Assembly: GCA_958421035.1 (NCBI GenBank)
Contig: CATZKS010000110.1
Coordinates: 1 to 6,942 of the forward strand
Direction: 5' to 3'
From: an uncultured Collinsella sp.
GTDB lineage: Bacteria; Actinomycetota; Coriobacteriia; Coriobacteriales; Coriobacteriaceae
Length of the DNA stretch: 6,942 nucleotides
A model generated the notes under the pieces. It ran no database searches. It saw only the letters and a program-made list of their open reading frames with translations, and was not told the origin of the DNA. Positions 1 to 5,853 of the stretch are shown one piece after another. Made by a program: the position numbers and the translations under genes. Each line of letters starts with the position of its first letter. The stretch's first letter is position 1.

Positions 1-931
1 CCGCGACCACGAAATCGTGCGTCTGATCTTGGACTGGCGTGAAAAGTCCAAAATCAAGTCCACCTATCTGGACACGCTGGGCCCGCTGCGCCGCGGTGAC
101 GGTCGCGTGCACACCACGTACAACCAGACCATCACGGCAACGGGGCGTCTGTCCTCAAGCGACCCGAACCTGCAGAACATCCCAACGCGCTCGGAGCTGG
201 GTCGTACCGTCAAGACGGCGTTTTCGGCAGGCGAGGGAAGCGTCTTTTTGGCGGTGGACTACTCGCAGATCGAGCTGCGTCTGCTGGCGCATCTCTCGGG
301 TGACGAGCACTTGGTGCGCGCCTTTAACGAGGGCGAGGACTTCCATGCCGAGACGGCGGCGCGCGTGTTTGGTGTGCCGGTGTCCGAGGTAACGCCCGAC
401 CTGCGCAGTCGCGCCAAGGCCGTGAACTTTGGCATCGTGTATGGCCAGCAGGCCTACGGCCTGTCGCAGTCGCTGCATATCTCGATGGCCGAGGCGCGCG
501 ACATGATCGACCGCTACTACGAGGCCTACCCGGGCGTGCGTACGTTCCTCGACAACGTGGTGGCGCGCGCCAAGCAGACGGGCTACGCCGAGACCATGTA
601 TGGCCGCAGACGCCATATTCCCGAGCTCAAGGCCAAAAACCCGCAACTCCGCGGCTTTGGCGAGCGCACGGCCATGAACCATCCCATGCAGGGCACCGCA
701 GCAGACATCATCAAGATCGCCATGGCCCGCGTAAGTCGTCGCCTGGAAGAAGAAGGCTTTGCCGCCCACATGATCCTGCAAGTGCACGACGAACTGGACT
801 TTGAGTGCCCGGTCGACGAAGTCGAGCGCCTGACCACCATGGTCCAAGACGTCATGGAACATGTCGTAGACCTACGCGTACCCCTAATCGCCGAAGCCAG
901 TACCGGCATAACCTGGGCCGACGCCAAGTAG
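1..931 (+). CDS. polA: DNA polymerase I, C-terminal polymerase domain (5' end outside window)
   Basis: This is the palm-fingers part of family A DNA polymerase I, which fills gaps and replaces primers during repair and lagging-strand synthesis. The frame is open from base 2, so the gene begins upstream; a GTG at 17 is internal. About 309 residues are present, matching the last third of the usual ~900-residue protein. Visible motifs in order are TGRLSSSDPNLQNIP (about 140-184); motif A DYSQIELRLLAHLSGD, with the metal-binding Asp at 257-259; motif B R-x3-K-x3-F-x3-YG (O-helix) at about 404-445, with Lys at 416-418, Phe at 428-430 and Tyr at 440-442; and motif C QVHDELDFE, with Asp-Glu at 788-793. 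The Phe in motif B is the usual residue of dideoxynucleotide-discriminating enzymes. All catalytic residues of the visible part are intact. The gene ends with TAG at 929-931 and is followed by a hairpin terminator. It converges with the HAD gene. The 5'-nuclease and 3'-exonuclease regions cannot be judged. Confidence 0.97.
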   Translation, partial: RDHEIVRLILDWREKSKIKSTYLDTLGPLRRGDGRVHTTYNQTITATGRLSSSDPNLQNIPTRSELGRTVKTAFSAGEGSVFLAVDYSQIELRLLAHLSGDEHLVRAFNEGEDFHAETAARVFGVPVSEVTPDLRSRAKAVNFGIVYGQQAYGLSQSLHISMAEARDMIDRYYEAYPGVRTFLDNVVARAKQTGYAETMYGRRRHIPELKAKNPQLRGFGERTAMNHPMQGTAADIIKIAMARVSRRLEEEGFAAHMILQVHDELDFECPVDEVERLTTMVQDVMEHVVDLRVPLIAEASTGITWADAK

Positions 932-965
932 GGGTACACCCGCAATTCCAAAGTAATCAAAACCA

Positions 966-999
966 GAAGGACGCCCCTCATCAATAAGGAGCGTCCTTC
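966..999 (+). terminator. Hairpin terminator after polA, possibly bidirectional
   Basis: A perfect 9-bp stem pairs GAAGGACGC (966-974) with GCGTCCTTC (991-999). A further CCT/AGG pairing inside leaves a short AU-rich loop. On the plus strand it is followed by a weak TTCAATAAAAAT tail. On the minus strand the stem is followed by a TTTT run, so it could also stop transcripts arriving from the HAD gene. It lies 35 bases after the polA stop codon. Confidence 0.7.
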
Positions 1000-1063
1000 G
1001 TTCAATAAAAATCAGCCAAAGTATCTAGACGCCAAGACGCCATCCATACGGCAAGCAAGTCAA

Positions 1064-1197
1064 CGTAGCCATGCCCGGGGCCGGCCGTTTGATTTTTGTA
1101 GATTCCGCACGAGCCGAAGAGCACTTAATGTGCTCTTCGAGCGAGCCCAGGACCTGACCGAGCAAAAATCAAACGGCCGGTCCCGGGTATGGTGACG
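1064..1197 (+). repeat. Long imperfect inverted repeat: 35-bp stem with an apical hairpin, possible structured RNA
   Basis: Bases 1064-1098 pair with 1163-1197. Of 35 positions, 31 are Watson-Crick, three are G-T (1068/1193, 1073/1188, 1080/1181) and one is mismatched (1067/1194). Positions 1099/1162 add a fourth wobble. Inside it sits a second perfect 10-bp hairpin, 1115-1124 with 1130-1139, around a TTAAT loop. All four non-Watson-Crick pairs other than the mismatch are stable G-U pairs only if the plus strand is transcribed; in minus-strand RNA they would be A-C mismatches. No target-site duplication is seen outside the arms, and there is no ORF or U-tract after the stem. It lies between convergent polA and the HAD gene. 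It could be a structured or double-stranded RNA, a small palindromic repeat (MITE-like) present elsewhere in the genome, or an unusual transcription barrier. The sequence does not decide between these. Confidence 0.75.
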
Positions 1198-1204
1198 AGA
1201 TAGA

Positions 1205-2032
1205 TTAACGAGCCGCCAGGATGGCGTCGATGAGCGTCAGTACGCCTCCGTCGTTGTTGCTCGGAATGCGCCATTTAGCATGCGCGTTCATATGCTCCTC
1301 GGCGTTGTCCACGATAAAGCTGTGGCCGACGCGCTCCAGCATGGGGATGTCGTTGTAGGTGTCGCCCACGGCGGCGGCATCGGCGATATCGATGCCCAGG
1401 TGCTCGCAAAGATGCGCGACGCCGGCGCCCTTGTCGACGCCCAAGTTCATGAAGTCGATCCACTCGCGCCCGGCGTTGGTGACGTAGAGCTTGTCCGAGA
1501 ACTCGGGACTATAGGTCTCGCGGAAAGCGGGCTCGGCGTCGTAGCCGGGGAAGAAGACCGAAATCTTGTTGGACTCGAAATCAATGCCATCAAAGCTGTC
1601 GACGTAGTTGATTGTGTTGTAGTAGACGCTGATCTCGTCGTGGTATTGATGGTCGCGGGCAAGCGCGTAGAACTCGTCGAAGCAGCAAAGGACGGGGACA
1701 GCGCGCGGATCCTCCGAGGCACGGCTCAAGACCTGCTGATACAGCTCCACGTCAATAGTGCTCTTATAGATATAGCTGCCGCGATAGATCACGCACGCTC
1801 CGTTGTCGGGACAAAAGGCGAGGCGGTTCTTGACGCCCTCGAACATCTCCTCGAGCTTGGGGGCGGGACGTCCGCTGGCGGGGCAGAATACGATGTCGGC
1901 GTCGGCGAGCTTGTCTAGGCGCTCATCAAGACCCTGGGGCAGCACGCGCTCGTCGGTCAGCAGCGTCTTGTCCATGTCGACGGCGAGAATCTTAATGTTT
2001 CCGATATTGGCGTCCGATTCGTAAGTTTGCAT
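1205..2032 (-). CDS. Cof-type HAD-IIB family phosphatase
   Basis: This is a 275-residue member of the haloacid dehalogenase superfamily, subfamily IIB. These are cytosolic Mg-dependent hydrolases of sugar phosphates, nucleotide phosphates or flavin precursors; the substrate here is not predictable. All four HAD motifs are present: motif I DMDKT, with nucleophile Asp19 and acid/base Asp21; motif II Ser53 in CPASGRP; motif III Lys201 in GVDKGAG; and motif IV GDTYND at 223-228 with Asp224 and Asp228. The stretch between motifs II and III is the C2-type cap typical of Cof/YbiV-like proteins, and the length is normal for the family. The ATG at 2032-2030 is preceded on the minus strand by GAAAGG nine bases upstream, a good Shine-Dalgarno. 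A minus-strand TATAAC (2073-2068) is a possible -10 box, but no convincing -35 is seen. The gene is divergent from argG and convergent with polA, so it appears to be transcribed alone. Confidence 0.92.
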   Translation of the reverse strand: MQTYESDANIGNIKILAVDMDKTLLTDERVLPQGLDERLDKLADADIVFCPASGRPAPKLEEMFEGVKNRLAFCPDNGACVIYRGSYIYKSTIDVELYQQVLSRASEDPRAVPVLCCFDEFYALARDHQYHDEISVYYNTINYVDSFDGIDFESNKISVFFPGYDAEPAFRETYSPEFSDKLYVTNAGREWIDFMNLGVDKGAGVAHLCEHLGIDIADAAAVGDTYNDIPMLERVGHSFIVDNAEEHMNAHAKWRIPSNNDGGVLTLIDAILAAR

Positions 2033-2142
2033 AAAAGCGAGCCTTTCGTTTCGAGATTGTTTCAGACGTTATAGCCATCAATTCGTAGTCGGGCGTATTT
2101 TCGCAGGAACGGAGCGTATTTGCACCACGCTTCACAAAGTAA

Positions 2143-2157
2143 TGAAAAAACTTTTCA
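2143..2157. promoter_or_regulatory. Short perfect palindrome upstream of the argG leader promoter (operator candidate)
   Basis: TGAAAAAACTTTTCA is a perfect dyad (TGAAAA, 3-base centre, TTTTCA) about 20 bases upstream of the proposed -35 box, between divergent promoters. It resembles an ARG box (TGAAT..ATTCA) in its outer TGAA/TTCA, but it is 15 rather than 14 bases long and lacks the inner T/A pattern. Assignment to ArgR is therefore only a possibility. Confidence 0.3.
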
Positions 2158-2175
2158 GAAATTTGAATTTGTCGC

Positions 2176-2203
2176 TTGTGCTGCGGGCACTTTAGCGTAA
2201 TAT
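2176..2203 (+). promoter_or_regulatory. Candidate sigma-70-type promoter for the argG leader
   Basis: TTGTGC at 2176-2181 and TAATAT at 2198-2203 are separated by 16 bases and read toward argG. The predicted start lies near 2210, about 97 bases before the leader ORF and about 377 bases before argG. The region is AT-richer than the flanking genes. Confidence 0.55.
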
Positions 2204-2210
2204 AGCGACC

Positions 2211-2267
2211 ATCGAAAACGGAGACGGAAAAACAACCGCTTACCGAGGAAAAGGTACCGTTTACGAT
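2211..2267 (+). promoter_or_regulatory. Predicted folded domain at the 5' end of the argG leader RNA
   Basis: ATCGAAAACGG (2211-2221) pairs with CCGTTTACGAT (2257-2267) over 11 positions with one A-A mismatch. Inside it, TACC (2241-2244) can pair with GGTA (2253-2256), and CGG (2225-2227) with CCG (2236-2238), giving a three-way-junction-like fold. It starts almost exactly at the predicted transcript start. I see no match to a riboswitch class I know, and no T-box signature. It may stabilise the 5' end, pause polymerase, or be a ligand-binding element. Confidence 0.45.
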
Positions 2268-2306
2268 ATTAGAATTGCGCCCGGCGATAGGTGAAAGGAG
2301 AGGCAG

Positions 2307-2381
2307 ATGCAGTTCGTAACGATCATCACCACTGCAGACAATGCCATCCGACGCCAGCGCGCAATTTCCCGACGACGATAA
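2307..2381 (+). CDS. Arginine-rich leader peptide (24 aa) upstream of argG
   Basis: An ATG at 2307 is preceded by AAAGGAG (2294-2300) with a six-base spacer, one of the strongest ribosome binding sites in the window. The ORF runs 24 codons to TAA at 2379-2381. The peptide begins MQFVTII and ends RRQRAISRRR. Arginine codons are CGA, CGC, CGC, then CGA CGA CGA directly before the stop, six of the last eleven codons. CGA is uncommon in the flanking genes, so a tandem run should be sensitive to charged tRNA-Arg. The last codons lie inside segment 2368-2376, which pairs with RNA downstream. By analogy with the trp, his and leu leader peptides, I infer that the act of translation, not the peptide, is the function. 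A chance ORF is possible, but the Shine-Dalgarno, Arg-codon clustering, position before an arginine gene and matching RNA pairing all agree. Confidence 0.75.
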   Translation: MQFVTIITTADNAIRRQRAISRRR

Positions 2382-2492
2382 CAATCGTCTCTGTCCGCAT
2401 GGGGCGAATTGCCTCAACAGAGTCATTTTGAGGTCGTTGGGTTTTAGCACGACATTGCTGCATGTTTCTAGGGCATGTATGTGCTGATTTTT
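2368..2492 (+). promoter_or_regulatory. Predicted transcription attenuator of argG (alternative RNA structures)
   Basis: Segment 1, CCCGACGAC (2368-2376, including CGA codons of the leader ORF), pairs with segment 2, GTCGTTGGG (2433-2441), over nine positions with one G-U. Segment 2 can instead pair through GTCGT (2433-2437) with segment 3, ACGAC (2449-2453). Segment 3 is part of the 5' arm of the terminator hairpin (2446-2485). Predicted logic: with scarce Arg-tRNA the ribosome stalls on the CGA codons and masks segment 1, so 2:3 forms and blocks the terminator, allowing argG transcription. With ample Arg-tRNA the ribosome finishes and leaves, so 1:2 forms and the terminator forms. Competing hairpins are GACGAT/ATCGTC (2374-2389), CCTCAA/TTGAGG (2412-2433) and CTCTGT/ACAGAG (2389-2422). 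The 2:3 helix is only five base pairs, the weakest part of the model. Energies were not computed. Confidence 0.6.
2446..2492 (+). terminator. Intrinsic terminator inside the argG leader
   Basis: AGCACGACAT (2446-2455) pairs with ATGT-A-TGTGCT (2475-2485), ten pairs with one bulged A at 2479 and one G-U. Three further pairs, 2457-2459 with 2472-2474, follow after a bulged U at 2456. The stem is followed by GA and five T residues at 2488-2492, then GCTATTT. It lies about 100 bases before the argG start codon with no complete gene between it and the promoter, as expected of a regulated leader terminator. Confidence 0.6.
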
Positions 2493-2586
2493 GCTATTTA
2501 ACCTGATATTGCACGGTATATGACCTTGAAATGACTTGCAACTGACCGATGTTCTAACTAGCTACCAAGGGCGAAAGGAAACAGCC

Positions 2587-3813
2587 ATGAGCAAGGAAAA
2601 AGTCGTTCTCGCATATTCCGGTGGTCTTGATACATCCGTATGTGTCAAGTGGCTCCAGGACGAGAAGAATCTCGATGTCGTTTGTGTCTGCGGCAACGTG
2701 GGCCAGGAAGAGACCGGACTGGATGCCAAGAAGCAGAAGGCGCTCGACCTGGGCGTTCTCGATTGCCAGGTGCTCGACCTGCGCGACGAGTTCTCCGATG
2801 AGTTCCTGACCAAAGCCATCGCCGCAAACTCCATGTACGAGAATAAGTATCCGCTGCTCTCCGCCCTGTCTCGCCCGCTGCTTGCCAAGAAGCTTGTTGA
2901 GGTCGCCCACGAGTTTGGCGCGACCTACGTCGCCCACGGCTGCACTGGCAAAGGTAACGATCAGGTCCGTTTTGAGGCCGCCGTCAAGGCCCTCGACCCC
3001 GAGCTCAAGGTTATCGCCCCGGTTCGCGAGTGGGACCTGAAGTGCCGTCCCGACGAGGTCGCCTATGCCCACGCCCACAACGTGCCGGTTCCCGAGGGTG
3101 CCAACGACAACCCCTACTCCATCGACGACAACCTGTGGGGTCGCGCCATCGAGTGCGGTCACCTGGAGGACCCTTGGAATGAGCCGCTCGATGACGCTTG
3201 GGTTATGACCAAGAACCCCGAGGACACGCCTGACACCCCGACCTATACCGAGATCGAGTTTGAGGCCGGCAAGCCTGTCGCCGTCGACGGCAAGAAGATG
3301 AAGCTCTCCGAGATCGTCATCGCCCTCAACAAGATTTCGGGCGACAACGGCTTTGGCCGTCTTGACCTGGTCGAGGATCGTCTGGTGGGCCTCAAGAGCC
3401 GCGAGTGCTATGAGGTTCCCGGCGCCCTGACGCTCATCACCGCCCACAAGGCGCTCGAGGACATCTGCGTCGAGGGCGACCTGCTCAAGACCAAGATCAA
3501 GCTCGAGCAGGATTGGGCCACCGCCGTGTACAACGGCCAGTGGTACAGCCCGCTCAAGAACGCGCTCGACGCCTTTATGGCCGATACCCAGAAGTTCGTG
3601 ACCGGCACTGTCCGTCTGAAGTTCTTTAAGGGCAACTGCCATGTCGTCGGCCGCAAGAGTCCCTTCAGCCTCTACGACTACGGCCTGGCTACCTACGACC
3701 GCGACACCACGTTTGACGAGAAGGCCAGCGCCGGCTTTATCGAGATCGATACGCTGTCGCTCAAGACGTGGGCAAAGGTCCAGGGCCCCAGCTCTGCTGC
3801 TGCCCAGGCCTAG
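2587..3813 (+). CDS. argG: Argininosuccinate synthase
   Basis: ArgG joins citrulline and aspartate with ATP to give argininosuccinate, AMP and pyrophosphate, the penultimate step of arginine synthesis in the cytosol. The 408-residue length is that of the common type-1 enzyme. The N-terminal ATP-pyrophosphatase loop AYSGGLDTS is at residues 9-17. The second family signature GCTGKGNDQVRFE starts at residue 118 within AHGCTGKGNDQ. A citrulline/aspartate-binding C-terminal region follows, with LVGLKSRECYEVPGA and SPFSLYDYGLATYD. The ATG at 2587 is chosen because it gives the canonical short N-terminus and has AAAGGAA seven bases upstream; an in-frame TTG at 2536 would add 17 residues with no family resemblance. 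The gene follows a ~377-base leader with an apparent arginine attenuator. argH follows after 522 bases, so the two genes are near each other but not tightly coupled. Confidence 0.98.
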   Translation: MSKEKVVLAYSGGLDTSVCVKWLQDEKNLDVVCVCGNVGQEETGLDAKKQKALDLGVLDCQVLDLRDEFSDEFLTKAIAANSMYENKYPLLSALSRPLLAKKLVEVAHEFGATYVAHGCTGKGNDQVRFEAAVKALDPELKVIAPVREWDLKCRPDEVAYAHAHNVPVPEGANDNPYSIDDNLWGRAIECGHLEDPWNEPLDDAWVMTKNPEDTPDTPTYTEIEFEAGKPVAVDGKKMKLSEIVIALNKISGDNGFGRLDLVEDRLVGLKSRECYEVPGALTLITAHKALEDICVEGDLLKTKIKLEQDWATAVYNGQWYSPLKNALDAFMADTQKFVTGTVRLKFFKGNCHVVGRKSPFSLYDYGLATYDRDTTFDEKASAGFIEIDTLSLKTWAKVQGPSSAAAQA

Positions 3814-4046
3814 CGCCTCCTTCCCTTGGTATCCGCGCGGCCCATCCGCGTGATACATAACGGGCGCACGGGGTCCCTACCTTTCGTTATGCTTGCTGAC
3901 ACTTCTTAACATCGGTGGCCCCTACGTTCCGCCCGCATATATGATGCCGCGTCTGCGGCTGAGTCCGAGCCCCGCCGGGGTTGTCCGGCGGGGCTCCTTC
4001 TATCAATTTGGCGGCTCTGTGCCTATACATATGAGGAGTATCCATT
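3814..4046. other. argG-downstream non-coding stretch with two dyads
   Basis: I find no convincing gene here. Besides the strong hairpin at 3967-3996, CATAACG (3856-3862) is the exact inverse of CGTTATG (3885-3891), and CGCGG (3836-3840) can pair with CCGCG (3846-3850). These could be 3' untranslated structures of the argG message. No clear promoter for the downstream small ORF or for argH was found in it. Confidence 0.4.
3967..3996 (+). terminator. GC-rich hairpin downstream of argG, terminator-like without a U-tract
   Basis: GAGCCCCGCC (3967-3976) pairs perfectly with GGCGGGGCTC (3987-3996), and two more G-C pairs close a six-base loop, giving a 12-bp stem. The following bases (CTTCTATCAATTT) are only moderately T-rich. 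It may therefore be a weak terminator, or a 3' stabilising or processing hairpin that lets some transcript continue toward argH. Confidence 0.55.
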
Positions 4047-4217
4047 ATGTTCAATGCTATCGCGCATGCTTTGCTTGCCCTCGCGCCCGAGTTCGATGCT
4101 GTAAGGGTCGAGGACGTTCCTATGAGCCTGAAGGCCTGGATCGATGGTTCGCAGGGCAACATCCGGAGGGAGACGTTGGGCGCCAAGTGCATGGTGCGTC
4201 ACTTCTTTGCAAATTAG
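4047..4217 (+). CDS. Small hypothetical protein (56 aa) between argG and argH
   Basis: An ATG at 4047 has GAGGAG (4033-4038) eight bases upstream, and the frame runs 56 codons to TAG at 4215-4217. The product begins MFNAIAHALLALAPEF and ends GAKCMVRHFFAN. The first 16 residues are hydrophobic with Ala and Leu, but too short and uncharged at the start to call a membrane anchor. I do not recognise a family. Codon use is broadly like the neighbours, though it includes AGG, CGG-AGG and TTG. It lies 118 bases before argH and after the argG hairpin, so it may be co-transcribed with argH. It could be a genuine small protein, a translated leader, or a remnant of a longer gene. Arginine codons (4 of 56) are not enriched enough to call it an arginine leader. 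Confidence 0.5.
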   Translation: MFNAIAHALLALAPEFDAVRVEDVPMSLKAWIDGSQGNIRRETLGAKCMVRHFFAN

Positions 4218-4335
4218 CCACATGGCCCCGCGCGCGGCAGGGAGTGTGTAAAACTAGCGGTTGATAAATCGCTTTAGCGACAGGGCACATTGCTTTGGAC
4301 GCTTGTTTTGGTATTTGGAGAAAGGAGACGGTTCC

Positions 4336-5766
4336 ATGGCTCTTTGGGGCGGTCGTTTTGAGGCGGGCGTGGCCGAGGTCACGCAGGAGTTTGGCGCGTC
4401 GCTGCCGGTCGACAAACATCTCTATAAGCAGGATATCGCCGGCTCTAAGGCGCATGCCAAGATGTTGGCCGCCCAGGGCATCATCAGTGCCGAGGACGAG
4501 CAGGCGATTGCCAAGGGCCTGACCGGAATCGAACAGGATATCGATGCCGGCAACTTTACCTTCGACATCAACGATGAGGACATTCATATGTCCATCGAGA
4601 GCGAGCTGACGCGTCGCATCGGCGAGGCTGGCAAGCGCTTGCATACTGGGCGTTCGCGCAACGACCAGGTGGCGACCGATACGCGCCTGGGCGTCAAGGC
4701 GCTGGCCAAGGAGCTCATGGAGGCCAATCTTGAGCTGCGCCATGTGCTGGTGGATGCGGCCAAGAAGTACGACAAGGTGATTCTGCCGGGCTACACGCAC
4801 ATGCAACATGCTCAGCCCGTGCTGCTGTCGCATCACCTGCTGGCGTATTCCTGGATGTTCGCGCGCGACTTTACGCGTTTGAAGGCCGCCTTTGATGCTG
4901 CCGACAACTGCCCGCTGGGTGCCGCTGCGCTTGCCGGTACGAGCTATCCGCTCGATCGCCAGATGACGGCTGCCGAACTTGGCTTTGCGGGCGTGATCCC
5001 CAACTCGCTCGATGCCGTTTCCGACCGTGATTTTCTGCTCGATCTGCATTACGCCGGATCCGTCATGGCGATGCACCTGGCGCGTCTTTCCGAGGAGATC
5101 GTACTGTGGTCGAGCTCCGAATTTGGCTTTATCACGCTTTCCGACTCGTACTCCACTGGCTCGTCCATCATGCCGCAGAAGAAGAACCCCGACTTTGCCG
5201 AGCTTATCCGCGGCAAGAGCGGTCGCGTGTACGGCAACCTGGTGCAGCTGCTCGTGACCATGAAGGGCCTGCCGCTTGCTTATAACAAGGACTTGCAGGA
5301 GGACAAGGAGGGCGCCCTCGATACCGCCCATACGCTCATGCAGTGCCTGTCGGTTATGGCCGGTATGATTTCGACCTGGACCGTCAACGAGGATGCCATG
5401 GCGCGCGAGTGCGGTGTGGGGCACCTTGCCGCCACCGATGTTGCCGATTACCTGGCCAAGCGTGGCCTGCCGTTCCGCGAGGCACATGCCGTGGTGGGCC
5501 ATTTGGTCCTGATGTGTGAGAAGCGCGGCTGCAACCTTGAGGACCTGCCGTTTGAGGTGTTCCAGGAGGCGAGTCCGCTCTTTGAGCACGACATTACCGA
5601 GGCGCTCGACATCCCGTCGATTGTCGCCGCGCGCACGACCGAGGGCGGCACCGCCCCTGCCGCCGTTGCCGTGCAGCTGCAGCGTGCCGAGGCACAGCTT
5701 GAGGCCGACAAAGGCGTGTTTGGATCGCTGACCAAGGTCGTCGAAATGGGCCACGGGGTAAAGTAG
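4336..5766 (+). CDS. argH: Argininosuccinate lyase
   Basis: ArgH splits argininosuccinate into arginine and fumarate, the last step of arginine synthesis, as a cytosolic homotetramer of the fumarase/aspartase superfamily. The 476-residue length is typical. Conserved blocks are ALWGGRF at the N-terminus; TGRSRNDQ at residues 104-111; GYTHMQHAQP with Thr154-His155; GAAALAGTSYPLDR; and the superfamily signature GSSIMPQKKNPD at 275-286, whose flexible loop carries the catalytic serine. KGLPLAYNKDLQEDKE follows. All expected active-site residues are present. The ATG at 4336 is chosen because it gives the standard N-terminus and has AAAGGAG (4321-4327) eight bases upstream; an in-frame TTG at 4261 would add 25 unrelated residues. 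No clear promoter was identified in the 118 bases before it, so transcription from upstream is possible. A terminator follows 54 bases after the stop codon. Confidence 0.98.
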   Translation: MALWGGRFEAGVAEVTQEFGASLPVDKHLYKQDIAGSKAHAKMLAAQGIISAEDEQAIAKGLTGIEQDIDAGNFTFDINDEDIHMSIESELTRRIGEAGKRLHTGRSRNDQVATDTRLGVKALAKELMEANLELRHVLVDAAKKYDKVILPGYTHMQHAQPVLLSHHLLAYSWMFARDFTRLKAAFDAADNCPLGAAALAGTSYPLDRQMTAAELGFAGVIPNSLDAVSDRDFLLDLHYAGSVMAMHLARLSEEIVLWSSSEFGFITLSDSYSTGSSIMPQKKNPDFAELIRGKSGRVYGNLVQLLVTMKGLPLAYNKDLQEDKEGALDTAHTLMQCLSVMAGMISTWTVNEDAMARECGVGHLAATDVADYLAKRGLPFREAHAVVGHLVLMCEKRGCNLEDLPFEVFQEASPLFEHDITEALDIPSIVAARTTEGGTAPAAVAVQLQRAEAQLEADKGVFGSLTKVVEMGHGVK

Positions 5767-5819
5767 GGGTTTGGCTGAAGCTGTTTTGGCCATTATTTAT
5801 TGATAAATCGTTGTTGCTT

Positions 5820-5853
5820 TACGGACGTCTGCTGATGTGGGCGTCCGTATTTT
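5820..5853 (+). terminator. Rho-independent terminator after argH
   Basis: TACGGACG (5820-5827) pairs with CGTCCGTA (5842-5849). Three more pairs inside (5828-5830 with 5839-5841, two of them G-U) close an eight-base loop. TTTT follows directly at 5850-5853. This is a good end for the argH transcript. Confidence 0.8.

Noticed and set aside
1027..1042. Tandem 8-base duplication AGACGCCA
   Set aside because: Two short copies only, in non-coding DNA with no context; likely chance slippage.
1064..1197. Retron msr-msd or IS-end interpretation of the long hairpin
   Set aside because: There is no reverse transcriptase or transposase gene in the window and no target-site duplication next to the arms.
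1992..2450. 152-codon minus-strand ORF over the HAD/argG intergenic region
   Set aside because: It starts with GTG without a Shine-Dalgarno, overlaps the HAD start, and lies opposite the promoter and leader signals. Its protein shows no recognisable family pattern.
2517..2522. TATATG as a -10 box for a second argG promoter downstream of the terminator
   Set aside because: No acceptable -35 at 16-18 bases; the best TTTAAC is only 14 bases away.
2204..2586. T-box riboswitch in the argG leader
   Set aside because: The conserved T-box antiterminator sequence was not found; the GGTACCG at 2253-2259 is not a match.
2554..3858. 434-codon ORF antisense to argG
   Set aside because: It is a mirror of GC-biased codon use in argG, and the plus-strand frame is an unmistakable ArgG. 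The long antisense ORFs over polA, the HAD gene and argH have the same explanation.
3893..4264. 123-codon plus-strand ORF in the argG-argH gap
   Set aside because: It runs through the GC-rich hairpin at 3967-3996 and has no ribosome binding site. The overlapping 56-codon frame has a much better start.
4120..5793. 557-codon ORF antisense to argH
   Set aside because: It is low-complexity translation produced by the complement of argH codons, with no start signal. ArgH occupies the opposite strand with full motifs.
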